A stretch of 37,300 nt of DNA from assembly GCA_003564185.1 (NCBI GenBank), contig PXFS01000067.1, positions 1 through 37,300 of the forward strand. The letters are read 5' to 3'. The notes beneath the pieces were generated by a model. It was given only the letters and a program-made list of their open reading frames with translations, did not search any database and was not told where the DNA came from. Numbering within the stretch: position 1 is the stretch's first letter; each line of letters starts with the position of its first letter. Both the position numbers and the translations under genes were made by a program. Below, in pieces: positions 1-9,324 of this stretch. The stretch comes from Flavobacteriaceae bacterium (GTDB taxonomy: Bacteria; Bacteroidota; Bacteroidia; Flavobacteriales; Flavobacteriaceae).

Positions 1-2275
1 CTTACTAACGAATGACCAAGGAATTGTAGATATTAGTACTTTAAAAAACTCAGTTCTAATATATATTACTCATCCAGATTATGAATTTATTGAAATTAGT
101 TATTTAGCTATTGAAAAGGCAGACTTTAAGGTATATATGGTTGCCAAAAGAATTGCGTTAGATGAAGTGGTTATATCAGGTTCTCGTTGGCGTCAGCCAT
201 CTAACAAAAATCCTTCTAAAGTAACTAGTATATCAGCTAAAGAAGCACAATTTTATATGCCTCAAAATGCAGCAGACTTGCTTGAAACCTCAGGGAAAGT
301 TTTTGTTCAAAGAAGCCAGCAAGGAGGCGGAAGCCCTATGATAAGAGGATTTGCGGCTAACCGTTTATTATACACTGTTGATGGTGTGCGAATGAATACA
401 GCGATTTTTAGAGGAGGAAATGTGCAAAATGTAATTAATCTTGACCCTTTTGTTATGCAAAGTACCGAAGTTTTATTTGGAGCTAATTCAGTAATTTATG
501 GGAGTGATGCAGTTGGAGGGGTAATGAGCTTTCAAACCTTATCACCAGAACTTTCCTTAAATGGAGAAACTGAAATTAAAGGTAATGCACTGGCTAGACA
601 TTCTTCGGCCAATGCAGAAAAGACCGGGCATTTCAACATTAGGTTAGGAAGTAAAAAATGGGCTTTTGTGAGTAGCATTAGCCGTTGGGAATTTGATGAT
701 TTAATACAAGGCAGAAATGGTCCAAAAGATTATTTGAAATTACAACATGTTCAACGCTTAGAAGGTAATGATGTTATTGTTCAACAGGCAAATCCTAGAA
801 AACAGGTTCCATCTGCTTATTCTCAATTCAATACTTTACAAAAAATAAAGTTTAAGCCTAATGCAAATTGGGATTTTCAATATGCTTTTCATTATTCTGA
901 AACTTCATCCTTTGGTAGGTATGATCGTCATAACAGATTAAGCAATAATTTACCTCAATATGCGCAGTGGGATTATGGTCCTCAACAATGGATGATGAAT
1001 CATTTGAACGCTGCTTATAAAAGTAGAGCTTGGTTTTCTGATGAAATTAATTTAAGTTTTGCACAACAAACTTTTGAAGAAAGCAGAATTATACGAGTAT
1101 TCAATTCTGATACCAAAAGAACTCAAGTTGAAAATTTAGATACATACACTCTGAACATTGATTTAAAGAAAAAGCTAGGTACTAAAAACTGTATTTTTTA
1201 TGGTGTAGAATGGGTGACTAATAAAGTCGATTCTAAAGGAGAATTAACTGATATAAATCTAATGCAAACTAACCCTGGTCCAGCACGATATCCAGAAGCT
1301 ACTTGGCAATCTATGGGGATGTATGTGAAAAACGAACATGAATTTACAGATCAATTTTTAATTTTAGCTGGCTTGCGTTATAATTATTTTAGTATAGATG
1401 CCGACTTTTCAAATAACTTAGCTTTTTACCCATTTCCTTTTGATCAAGCTCAAGTGAATGATGCAGCCGTAACCACTAGCATAGGAAGTGTTTACACTCC
1501 TTCTAAAGATTGGATGTTGAAAGCAAATTTTGGAACTGCATTTCGATCTCCTAATGTAGATGATTTAGGTAAAGTATTTGATTCTGAACCTGGCTCGGTA
1601 ACTATTCCAAATCCTAATTTGTCTGCAGAATACGCATTTAATATTGAGCTTGGTGTAAGTAAAATTTTTGGGGATTATTTGAAGTTGGAACTTGATACTT
1701 ATGCCACTTTACTCAATAATGCTATGGTACGAAGAGACTTTCAATTAGGCGGGCAGGATACTATAGATTTTGAGGGAACGCCAAGTAAAGTACAAGCTAT
1801 TCAAAATGCTTCTAGAGCTGAAATTATTGGATTTCAACTAGGACTTGAATATAATGTATTGAATGATCTAGTTTTTACATCAGATTTGAATTATCAGTAT
1901 GGTAGAGAAGTGATGGAGGATGGAACTAAAAGTCCATCTCGTCATGCTCCACCTTTTTTTGGAGTGAATCGATTACAATATAGAAGGGAAAAGTGGACTC
2001 TTGAATTAAATACATTTTTTCAAGGAGAAATGAGTTTTGAAAATTTACCTATTGAAGAAAGATTTAAGGATGAAATTTATGCGAGAGATGCAAACGGTAA
2101 TAATTTTTCTCCAGCATGGTATACTTTAAATTTTAAATCTATGTACATTTATTCCCCAAGATATACCTTTAATTTTGGAATTGAAAATATAACCCATCAA
2201 CGCTATAGGCCTTACAGCTCAGGTATTTCTGGTCCAGGATTAAATTTTGTAACTTCAGTTATGATTAGTTTTTAA
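1..2275 (+). CDS. TonB-dependent receptor, heme/hemoglobin type (5' end outside window)
   Basis: Outer-membrane beta-barrel receptor that imports a ligand with energy from TonB. An ATG exists at 137, but the same frame is open back to base 2 and encodes the tail of a carboxypeptidase-regulatory-like (CarboxypepD_reg) domain before the segment DEVVISGSRW, so the gene starts left of the window. The plug follows, with SPMIRGFAANRLL, a VDGVRMN segment and a YGSDAVGGVM segment. The barrel contains AFRSPNVDDLGKVFDSEPG and NPNL, which correspond to the FRAP/NPNL boxes of heme and hemoglobin receptors. The protein ends in the aromatic residue expected for a barrel (MISF). About 757 codons are visible. 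The TonB-dependent receptor call is very safe. The heme substrate is inferred from family resemblance only. The last 4 bases overlap the end of the convergent downstream gene. Confidence 0.93.
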   Translation, partial: LLTNDQGIVDISTLKNSVLIYITHPDYEFIEISYLAIEKADFKVYMVAKRIALDEVVISGSRWRQPSNKNPSKVTSISAKEAQFYMPQNAADLLETSGKVFVQRSQQGGGSPMIRGFAANRLLYTVDGVRMNTAIFRGGNVQNVINLDPFVMQSTEVLFGANSVIYGSDAVGGVMSFQTLSPELSLNGETEIKGNALARHSSANAEKTGHFNIRLGSKKWAFVSSISRWEFDDLIQGRNGPKDYLKLQHVQRLEGNDVIVQQANPRKQVPSAYSQFNTLQKIKFKPNANWDFQYAFHYSETSSFGRYDRHNRLSNNLPQYAQWDYGPQQWMMNHLNAAYKSRAWFSDEINLSFAQQTFEESRIIRVFNSDTKRTQVENLDTYTLNIDLKKKLGTKNCIFYGVEWVTNKVDSKGELTDINLMQTNPGPARYPEATWQSMGMYVKNEHEFTDQFLILAGLRYNYFSIDADFSNNLAFYPFPFDQAQVNDAAVTTSIGSVYTPSKDWMLKANFGTAFRSPNVDDLGKVFDSEPGSVTIPNPNLSAEYAFNIELGVSKIFGDYLKLELDTYATLLNNAMVRRDFQLGGQDTIDFEGTPSKVQAIQNASRAEIIGFQLGLEYNVLNDLVFTSDLNYQYGREVMEDGTKSPSRHAPPFFGVNRLQYRREKWTLELNTFFQGEMSFENLPIEERFKDEIYARDANGNNFSPAWYTLNFKSMYIYSPRYTFNFGIENITHQRYRPYSSGISGPGLNFVTSVMISF

Positions 2276-4599
2276 TCAAACCTTTTGCTCTGCAACTCAT
2301 GTTGTACAGGAACACTAAAAAAAGTTCCATTTTCGGTGAGTCCTTCTATGAAAAATATGAATTTAGTAAGCTCTCTGTTGGTCATTGAAAATTCAAATTC
2401 TCCATCCTTGCTCACAAGTTCTGGTTGCCAATCTAAAGAAGCAATCATTTGAAATTTCTCAGAATCATAATTGGTATAAGCAGGGGAATAAAATTTTTCT
2501 GGTTTTGTATAGCCCTCTTCTAATGTGATTTCAGTTAATCTATTTTTATACTTAGCTTGAAAACGCATTTCTCTGGCAAAAGTTAATCGTATGATTCCTC
2601 CTGCGCCCCATAAGCCTTCACCATAGCCAAAACGATCAATTTCAATAGTATCAAAATCATCAACTCTCCGATTTGATAACACACTTAAATCTTGTATACG
2701 ACCACCGTTAATAACCACACCAGGAGGCGGCATATTAGGAACTCTAGATCCTATAATAAACTGACTTCCTGTATCGGTTACGCGATAGCCTCTGTACCTA
2801 AGAAAATCTGCCAGTAAAGGGAAGCTTTCTGCCAGTTCATCGGTTACCTCAACTTTTCTTCCTCTAATTGAAGAATAATATTCTTTCTTTTCTTCTCTCT
2901 TATTGGTTTTTACAATCACATCGTCAAGCAATTCAACTGCTTCAAAAGCTTTAATTTCTAACAGTTGATTGTACTTATTTTGAAAATTATAATTAAGAAA
3001 AGTGTCATTTATATCAATGGATGGATAATTGATAGTTGTTTCAATTTTGAATTTGGGAGAAGGGTAATGTTTTCCTTTTTTATCAAAAGTGGAGAAGCTA
3101 TAGGTTGTTCCTCTAACCGGAAATATATCATCTGTTTCTATGATCTTGGTTTTATCTAGGTCAAAAACTTCATCTTGGTTAAGTAAGTTTTTAAAAATTA
3201 AAAAGAAACGCCTATATTTTCTTGTTTTTTGTAAAAATTTAATTTCTTGATTTATTCCAATTTCTCTTTTTGTAGAATCAATCACTTTTTCAGCTAAAAT
3301 TTTATCCCAATTGTACTGACTCCAGCCTTGGTTGAGCAGCAACAGGTCTAAGTTGTATTTATTAGCATAATCAACATCCTTAAAATAGGCACTAGCGTTT
3401 TCAATATTTCCTTTTATGTAAGGAGACAATAATACTTTTGATAAAATATTATTTTGTGGATTATAAGCAATTGAATTTTGATGAAGTACTGAGGTACTGA
3501 GTAAAGCAACTTCATCTTCAAGTTTTTCTACGGCAAACGAAAAATGAATGGAATCAAGACTTTCGCTATATTGGTCTTTAATAAGCACGTCTTCTTCATC
3601 AATATACATCTCTTGATGTTTAAAAATTAAACGCTCTGCAATAGGTTGATTTTGGTAAAATAAAGTAATTGCATTTACTCCATTAAACAAATTTGCAGCA
3701 GGGAGGTTGAATTGTGCTTGTTGCTTCTCATAGTTAGATAAATCGATTTCAAAATTTTTACCCGCCTGATGTACTAAAATTTTAAAATCCCTAAACCCTG
3801 TTGAATTTAAATTTTGCGTAATATCTATAAAATAGGAGCCGCCTCTCAACACACTTGAAATAGTTGCTCCTTTTTCTTGAAATCCATCAATCTTCTTAGT
3901 GAATTTTTTATTATTTTCTGTTGTAATTTCCAGTGAATAATTATTTTCTTGCTGTGGTTGTAGACTAAAAACCCCCATGCCTATTTCATTGCTTTTAAAA
4001 TCAGATATTACCTCTTCATTTCGAAGTAAATTAGCTTTAAAAGAAATACCTACTCCGTCACTATTTATAGCCTTAACGCCATAGCGATGTGAGAAACCGT
4101 AAAGCCCGTACCCTGACTCTGGCAAAATTTGAAAATCGATTTTCGTATAGTCTTTCTCAGGTTTTTGTTTGTCAATTTGATCAACAACATTGACAATTAT
4201 TTGATGGTTAAGGTGATGAAGTTGGTTGTTATTGTTGTAATTGGTTGAAAAATAGAAGTAATATTTTCCAGGTTCAAATTTTTCGTCAATTTCTATTTGA
4301 CCAAAGCTTAATCCATTCTTTACATGAAAAATGGCTTGATCAATTTCTTGCTTATTTTCATCAAAAACACTTAAGTATAGATTCGTTACATCACCTTTTA
4401 AGAAGTTGTTTTTTCGGTTAATTAAATAATTTTTAAACCAAACTACTTCACCTCCAATAAAGTGATTTTTGTTGAGGTGGGTATAGATGACTTCGCCATC
4501 GTTTTCAAAATAATTAACCAATTTATCTTCTAGGAATTCTTGGGCTTGTAGTGAACCTATAAAAAAAAGTAGGAAAAATAGAGATAAAGACTTTTTCAT
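2272..4599 (-). CDS. Secreted 775-aa protein with MG2-like N-terminus and receptor-plug-like C-terminus
   Basis: Begins with a clear signal peptide (MKKSLSLFFLLFFIGSLQAQ). The N-terminal half looks like the beta-sandwich, macroglobulin-like (MG2) proteins common in Bacteroidota: 'EVIYTHLNKNHFIGGEVVWFK' is the usual opening, followed by repeated strands such as FEPGKYYFYFSTNY. Around residues 595-675 a segment with PNMPPPGVVINGG, RRVDDFDTIEIDR and GAGGIIRLTF resembles a TonB-receptor plug, but only about 100 residues follow it, too few for a beta-barrel. It is therefore not a receptor by itself. Proteins of this build are often annotated 'TonB-dependent receptor plug domain-containing protein'; their function is not known to me. 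It converges on the heme-type receptor with a 4-bp overlap of the stop codons. Confidence 0.8.
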   Translation of the reverse strand: MKKSLSLFFLLFFIGSLQAQEFLEDKLVNYFENDGEVIYTHLNKNHFIGGEVVWFKNYLINRKNNFLKGDVTNLYLSVFDENKQEIDQAIFHVKNGLSFGQIEIDEKFEPGKYYFYFSTNYNNNNQLHHLNHQIIVNVVDQIDKQKPEKDYTKIDFQILPESGYGLYGFSHRYGVKAINSDGVGISFKANLLRNEEVISDFKSNEIGMGVFSLQPQQENNYSLEITTENNKKFTKKIDGFQEKGATISSVLRGGSYFIDITQNLNSTGFRDFKILVHQAGKNFEIDLSNYEKQQAQFNLPAANLFNGVNAITLFYQNQPIAERLIFKHQEMYIDEEDVLIKDQYSESLDSIHFSFAVEKLEDEVALLSTSVLHQNSIAYNPQNNILSKVLLSPYIKGNIENASAYFKDVDYANKYNLDLLLLNQGWSQYNWDKILAEKVIDSTKREIGINQEIKFLQKTRKYRRFFLIFKNLLNQDEVFDLDKTKIIETDDIFPVRGTTYSFSTFDKKGKHYPSPKFKIETTINYPSIDINDTFLNYNFQNKYNQLLEIKAFEAVELLDDVIVKTNKREEKKEYYSSIRGRKVEVTDELAESFPLLADFLRYRGYRVTDTGSQFIIGSRVPNMPPPGVVINGGRIQDLSVLSNRRVDDFDTIEIDRFGYGEGLWGAGGIIRLTFAREMRFQAKYKNRLTEITLEEGYTKPEKFYSPAYTNYDSEKFQMIASLDWQPELVSKDGEFEFSMTNRELTKFIFFIEGLTENGTFFSVPVQHELQSKRFD

Positions 4600-5151
4600 G
4601 GATGTGTTTTTATGAAATTAGAAATAATTTACGTAAAAATAATTTTTTTTGAGAAAATTGGTAAGTTAATTGATATTTATTTCGATAATATTACCATTTA
4701 TCAATTGTAATTACCTTGATAAGATGCCCTTATTTCATTTCTGTTTCATTATAAAAGAGTCGTCATACCAATTAAACTTTATAATGAGACTAAAAAAAAA
4801 TAAAATTAGTTGTTGATTTTCTAGTTACATAAAGAAAAATACCATTCTTGAAGCGGTCGGCATAGGCTATTTTCTTTTCCAGTAATTTCAAATAATAACA
4901 GGTTTAATCTTTTTAAATTCTAAAGCCTAGCCCCGGTAGTAATGGATATCTTTTTTTACAAAAGCTTAGTAAGCAACAAGTAAAAAAGCGACCTAAGAAG
5001 CTCTTTTTACGCAGATTGGGCACTTAGTTATTGGATAAAAAATAGAAATGGATAACGGGTTCCCGGCTGCTAAGACTTTTGTAAAAGTATTCACATTTAT
5101 TTTCTTTTTATCTTAGGCATTTCATTTATCTTTAGGCTATAATTTTTAAGA
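4600..5151. other. 552-bp intergenic region between divergent genes
   Basis: No open frame of useful length lies here. It separates the start of the 775-aa secreted protein (-) from pdxH (+), so it must carry promoters for both. I found no exact TAnnTTTG box at good spacing for either gene; TATCTTTA at 5127-5134 is a near match for pdxH. The right-hand half holds the Flavo-1-like RNA listed separately. The part from about 4600 to 4860 shows only AT-rich sequence. Confidence 0.7.
4926..5072 (+). ncRNA. Probable Flavo-1-type structured RNA
   Basis: The block starts with TAGCCCCGGTAG, followed by TGGATATC and a T-run. It ends with an A-run, then TAGAAATGGATAACGGG and CGGCTGC. This arrangement (AGCCCCG...GGATATCCTTTT, variable middle, AAAAGATA..GGATAGCGGG..GCT) matches my memory of an element found repeatedly between genes in Flavobacteria, which I believe is the Flavo-1 RNA motif. 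Visible pairings are AGCC 4929-4932 with GGCT 5065-5068, CCCG 4932-4935 with CGGG 5056-5059 (alternative), the T-run 4951-4957 with the A-run near 5037-5042, and a hairpin at 4980-5010 in the variable middle (GTAAAAA with TTTTTAC). The strand is assigned from the motif orientation. The family name is from memory; the function of such RNAs is unknown. Confidence 0.5.
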
Positions 5152-5796
5152 ATGAAAGAAAATTTACACGATTACAGAAAATCTTATGAGAAGGGTGCCT
5201 TGACTCTTGAAAATTTGGATGAAAACCCGCTACAACAATTTAGAAAATGGTTTCATGAAGTAGATGATAGCGATAGTGTAGATGAGGCTAATGCATTTAG
5301 CTTAAGTACTATTGGAGAGGATGGATTTCCTAAAACGAGGGTAGTGTTATTAAAGTCTTATAATGAAAATGGATTTATTTTTTACTCCAATTACGAAAGT
5401 GAAAAAGGGCGGAGTATTGCCCTCAATAATAAGGTGTGTTGTAGTTTTTTTTGGCCAGCTGTAGAACGACAAGTGATTATTAAAGGAACGGCAGAAAAGT
5501 TGCCAGCTGAAGTTTCTGATGCTTATTTTTCTTCTCGTCCCTTAGGGAGTCAGTTAGGGGCTATGGCTTCAAATCAAAGTGAAGCCATCAAAAATAGGGC
5601 TGTTTTAGAAGATCAGCTTAAAAAGTTAGAAGAGCTATACAAAGACAAAGCACCAGAACGTCCAAGTTATTGGGGTGGGTACTTGGTAAGACCTGTAAGT
5701 ATTGAATTTTGGCAGGGTAGGCCAAATCGTTTACACGACCGATTTAGGTTTACTTTAGAGGATTATGATTGGAAAATTGAACGCTTATCTCCTTGA
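5152..5796 (+). CDS. pdxH: Pyridoxamine 5'-phosphate oxidase
   Basis: FMN-dependent oxidase that makes pyridoxal 5'-phosphate from pyridoxine or pyridoxamine 5'-phosphate, the last step of vitamin B6 synthesis and salvage, in the cytosol. The 214-residue length is typical. Visible signatures are the FMN-binding strand TRVVLLK, the FYSNYESEKGR segment, VERQVIIKG, the FSSRPLGSQLGAMASNQSE loop, and the C-terminal dimerisation motif SIEFWQGRPNRLHDRFRF with the substrate-binding RLHDR. The ATG at 5152 gives the normal N-terminus of the family. It is the first of a run of + strand genes; the next one starts 46 bp later. Confidence 0.97.
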   Translation: MKENLHDYRKSYEKGALTLENLDENPLQQFRKWFHEVDDSDSVDEANAFSLSTIGEDGFPKTRVVLLKSYNENGFIFYSNYESEKGRSIALNNKVCCSFFWPAVERQVIIKGTAEKLPAEVSDAYFSSRPLGSQLGAMASNQSEAIKNRAVLEDQLKKLEELYKDKAPERPSYWGGYLVRPVSIEFWQGRPNRLHDRFRFTLEDYDWKIERLSP

Positions 5797-5842
5797 TATA
5801 ATGTTTGTTTTTGCAGATTTGGAAAACTAAAAATTGTGAACA

Positions 5843-6331
5843 ATGAAAGAACTTATTTTAATTAGACATGGTAAGTCCTCTTGGGATAATGATTTAAACG
5901 ACCATGACCGTCCGCTGAAAAAGAGGGCTTATAATGACGCTGAAGTGGTAGCTAAGGCTCTACAGAACTTAGGTGATTACTCTAATTATATAATTATGAG
6001 CTCAACAGCAGTAAGGGCTAAAACTACAGCTAATCTCTTTCAAAATTTACTCCAAATTAAAACTCCTGAAGTAGATCTGCAAGAGAAATTATACAATTTT
6101 GATATGTTTGATGTGCTTCATTTTTTGAAGTACGTTTCCAACTCTATGAATCAGTTAATTTTGGTAGGGCATAATCCCGCTTTCACAGAAACGGCTAATT
6201 TTTTAGGGGATAAATATTTTTCTTATATACCTACATCTGGTGCTGTAAAATTAAAATTAGATTCAGAAAATTGGTCAGATTTGCAGCGAGGAACCACAGA
6301 ATTTTATATTTTTCCGAAAGATTACAGATAA
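5843..6331 (+). CDS. SixA-like histidine phosphatase
   Basis: Cytosolic member of the histidine phosphatase superfamily, 162 aa. The catalytic RHG lies at residues 8-10 (LILIRHGKSSW) and the second catalytic histidine in LVGHNPAF. The small size and the RHGKSSW form match the SixA branch, whose E. coli member removes phosphate from histidine-containing phosphotransfer domains. The true substrate here is not known. The stop codon is directly followed by the ppk1 ATG (TAA then ATG with no base between), so the two are almost certainly translationally coupled. A role linked to polyphosphate or phosphate metabolism is suggested by this position but not shown. Confidence 0.88.
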   Translation: MKELILIRHGKSSWDNDLNDHDRPLKKRAYNDAEVVAKALQNLGDYSNYIIMSSTAVRAKTTANLFQNLLQIKTPEVDLQEKLYNFDMFDVLHFLKYVSNSMNQLILVGHNPAFTETANFLGDKYFSYIPTSGAVKLKLDSENWSDLQRGTTEFYIFPKDYR

Positions 6332-8401
6332 ATGAATCATAAAAAATACACCAACCGAGAGCTGAGCTGGCTTCAGTTTAATGCGCGTGTTCTACAAGAA
6401 GCCGCAGATACCAATGTACCTTTAATTGAACGACTTCGATTTTTAGGGATTTTTTCTAATAATTTAGATGAATTTTTTAGGGTACGGTATGCGGCTATAA
6501 AACGTGCTAAGCATAATGATGAAGTTTCTAAAAAGAAGTTAGGTGGATTAAGTGCTAAACGCTTATTGAATGAAATTACCCAAATAGTTATTAAGCAACA
6601 AGCCGATAGCTTAGAAATACTAGCAGCAATCCAAACAGAATTAGAACATCATAATATTTTTATGGTGAATGAAAAACAAGTAAGAGATCATCAAAAAGAG
6701 TTTGTTAAAGATTTTTTTCTTCAGAAAGTTAGCCCTGCTTTAGTAACCATAATGCTCAACGAACTTAGCGAAGTACCTAAATTGAAAGATTCTGCTGCTT
6801 ATTTAGCAGTTAAGTTGATTGAAAAGTCAGTTAAAAAGAAAAAAACACGCTATATTTTAATTGAAATTCCGAGTAGTATAGAGCGTTTCATAGTATTGCC
6901 TTCTGAAGGCGATAATAAGTATGTAATGCTTATTGATGATTTAATTAGGTATAATTTAGATACGCTTTTCAATATTTTTGATTACAAAGATTTGAGTGCA
7001 CATATGATAAAAATTACGCGTGATGCTCAGTTGGACTTAGATGGTGACTTTAATAAGAGTTATATAGAAAAAATTATTGATGGTGTTAAGGATAGGGTAG
7101 ACGGAGATCCAGTTAGATTTGTATACGATCAAAATATAGACCAAGATACACTTGATTTTTTATTGGATAAAATGCAAATTGATGATGCAGATAGTATAAT
7201 TCCAGGGGGTAGATACCACAATAGAAGGGACTATATGAAATTTCCAGCCCTTGAAGCGAAGCATTTACAATATGAAAAAATCCAAGCTTTGCCTATTAAT
7301 GGATTAAAGCTTCACGGGAGCTTGTTTAAACACATTAGGGAAAAAGATTATTTGCTTTATGCACCTTATCATACATTTTCTTATGTAGTTAAGTTTTTAA
7401 GAGAAGCTGCATTAGATCCTAAGGTGAAGTTTATAGGGATTACCATTTACCGTTTAGCGGAAGTGTCTCATATTGCCAGCTCATTAATTAATGCTTCTAA
7501 AAATGGGAAAAAAGTAATGGTTTCAATTGAGTTACAAGCACGTTTTGACGAAGCTAATAACATCAAATATGCAGAGCGAATGCAGCGTGAGGGTATTCAA
7601 TTGGTTTTTGGTGTTACTGGCCTTAAGGTGCATGCCAAAGCCTGTTATGTAGAACGTGTAGAAGAGGATGATAAAGTAAAAAGATATGGTTTTATAAGTA
7701 CGGGAAATTTTAATGAAAATACGGCTAAAATTTATACCGATTATACTTTATTTACTTCTAATTCTTCCATTTTAAAAGACATAAAAAAAGTATTTGAATT
7801 TTTTGAAGTCAATTATAAAATCAAGAAATACAAGCATTTGATAGTAAGCCCACATTATACAAGAGAGCGTTTTGAAGAATTAATAGATCAAGAAATTGAA
7901 AATAAAAAGCAAGGTTTACCTGCAGGTTTAAAATTTAAGATGAATTCGCTTTCTGACTATAAAATGATAGACAAACTTTATGAAGCAAGTGAGATGGGGG
8001 TAAAAGTTCAATTGATTGTGCGCGGCATTTGTTGCTTAAAACCAGGAATAAAAGGTTTAAGCGAAAACATTGAAGCGATAAGCGTGGTAGATAAATTTTT
8101 AGAACACCCAAGATTATACATTTTTGAAAATGCTGGTAATCCTAAGTATTATATTTCATCAGCCGATTTAATGACTAGAAATTTAGATCATAGAGTTGAA
8201 ATATCTTGTCCTATTTATGACGAACAGATACAGCAAGAATTAAAAGATACTTTTGAAATTAGTTGGAGTGAAAATGTAAAAGCTAGACATCTTTCACCTT
8301 CTAAAATAAATACATATAAAACTGAAAAAGCAAATGCTGTTAGAAGTCAATTTGCTACCTATCAATATTACTTAGATAAATCAGGTAATCATATAGAATA
8401 A
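6332..8401 (+). CDS. ppk1: Polyphosphate kinase 1
   Basis: Reversibly transfers the terminal phosphate of ATP to a growing polyphosphate chain. The protein has 689 residues, the normal length. It opens with the N-domain signature NRELSWLQFNARVLQEA, and carries the phospholipase-D-like catalytic half: TIYRLAEVSHIASSLINA, LQARFDEANNI, then GLKVHAKACYV in which the histidine (residue about 434) corresponds to the autophosphorylated histidine of E. coli PPK1 (His435). GFISTGNFNENTAKIYTDY and DLMTRNLDHRVEISCPI follow in order. It starts directly after the SixA-like gene, and ppx follows after 11 bp, so synthesis and degradation of polyphosphate are encoded together. Confidence 0.97.
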   Translation: MNHKKYTNRELSWLQFNARVLQEAADTNVPLIERLRFLGIFSNNLDEFFRVRYAAIKRAKHNDEVSKKKLGGLSAKRLLNEITQIVIKQQADSLEILAAIQTELEHHNIFMVNEKQVRDHQKEFVKDFFLQKVSPALVTIMLNELSEVPKLKDSAAYLAVKLIEKSVKKKKTRYILIEIPSSIERFIVLPSEGDNKYVMLIDDLIRYNLDTLFNIFDYKDLSAHMIKITRDAQLDLDGDFNKSYIEKIIDGVKDRVDGDPVRFVYDQNIDQDTLDFLLDKMQIDDADSIIPGGRYHNRRDYMKFPALEAKHLQYEKIQALPINGLKLHGSLFKHIREKDYLLYAPYHTFSYVVKFLREAALDPKVKFIGITIYRLAEVSHIASSLINASKNGKKVMVSIELQARFDEANNIKYAERMQREGIQLVFGVTGLKVHAKACYVERVEEDDKVKRYGFISTGNFNENTAKIYTDYTLFTSNSSILKDIKKVFEFFEVNYKIKKYKHLIVSPHYTRERFEELIDQEIENKKQGLPAGLKFKMNSLSDYKMIDKLYEASEMGVKVQLIVRGICCLKPGIKGLSENIEAISVVDKFLEHPRLYIFENAGNPKYYISSADLMTRNLDHRVEISCPIYDEQIQQELKDTFEISWSENVKARHLSPSKINTYKTEKANAVRSQFATYQYYLDKSGNHIE

Positions 8402-8412
8402 ATAAAAGCAAT

Positions 8413-9324
8413 ATGCTAGAAATACATAAGTTTGGAGCTATAGACATTGGGTCAAATGCTGTTAGGTTACTTGTTTCAACAGTGACCGAGCCTGAGGATA
8501 AACCAGCTAATTTTAAAAAAACCTCTCTGATTAGAATTCCTATTCGATTAGGGGAAGATGTTTTTACCCATGGGAAGATATCGGATGAAAACTATCAACG
8601 TATGCTGGAAGCCATGCAAGCTTATAAACATTTAATCAAATTACACAAGGTGACTGATTTTAAAGCTTGTGCTACTTCAGCTATGCGAGATGCAGCTAAT
8701 GGACAAGAATTAAAACAAGAAATTTTAGCTACTACAGGTATAGATATTAAAATTATTGACGGTAAGGAAGAAGCGGCAATTATTGCAGCTACGGATTTAC
8801 ACGCACTAATCAATGATGATTCTACTTACTTGTATGTTGATGTAGGTGGAGGTAGTACAGAGCTCACCGTATATTCTAAAGGACAAACACTGGCTTCAAA
8901 ATCTTTTCAAATAGGCACTGTGAGATTGCTCAATAACTTAGTTAAGGAAGAAGAATGGGAAGAGTTTAAGGAATGGATACAAAAAATGCTGGCTGGTTTT
9001 ACCAAAGTTAATTTAATAGGCTCTGGAGGTAACATCAATAATATTTTTAAAAACAGCGGAAAAAAAACCGGAAAGCCTTTGTCCTATTTTTACTTAAGTT
9101 CATACTATCAATTGCTCAATTCTTTGACCTATGATGAGCGAATTGCACAGCTGCAACTCAATGAAGATCGAGCCGATGTAATTATTCCAGCTACTAGAAT
9201 TTACCTCACCGCTATGAAGCACAGTAAAGCAAAATCGGTATACGTTCCAAAAATTGGGTTAGTTGATGGAATAATTAAGTCCATATTTAATGATGTAAAA
9301 TCAAAAAGGTCAGATGGAGTTTAG
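8413..9324 (+). CDS. ppx: Exopolyphosphatase (Ppx/GppA family)
   Basis: Hydrolase of the sugar kinase/actin-like (ASKHA) fold that removes terminal phosphates from polyphosphate or converts pppGpp to ppGpp. The first phosphate-binding loop is GAIDIGSNAVRLLVS (residues 8-22) and the second is VDVGGGSTEL (about 138-147). At 303 aa it has only the two catalytic domains and lacks the C-terminal HD-like domain of the long E. coli enzyme, which is the usual form in Bacteroidota. Its place immediately after ppk1 favours polyphosphate over pppGpp as substrate. The last 11 bases overlap the next gene, which indicates one operon. Confidence 0.94.
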   Translation: MLEIHKFGAIDIGSNAVRLLVSTVTEPEDKPANFKKTSLIRIPIRLGEDVFTHGKISDENYQRMLEAMQAYKHLIKLHKVTDFKACATSAMRDAANGQELKQEILATTGIDIKIIDGKEEAAIIAATDLHALINDDSTYLYVDVGGGSTELTVYSKGQTLASKSFQIGTVRLLNNLVKEEEWEEFKEWIQKMLAGFTKVNLIGSGGNINNIFKNSGKKTGKPLSYFYLSSYYQLLNSLTYDERIAQLQLNEDRADVIIPATRIYLTAMKHSKAKSVYVPKIGLVDGIIKSIFNDVKSKRSDGV

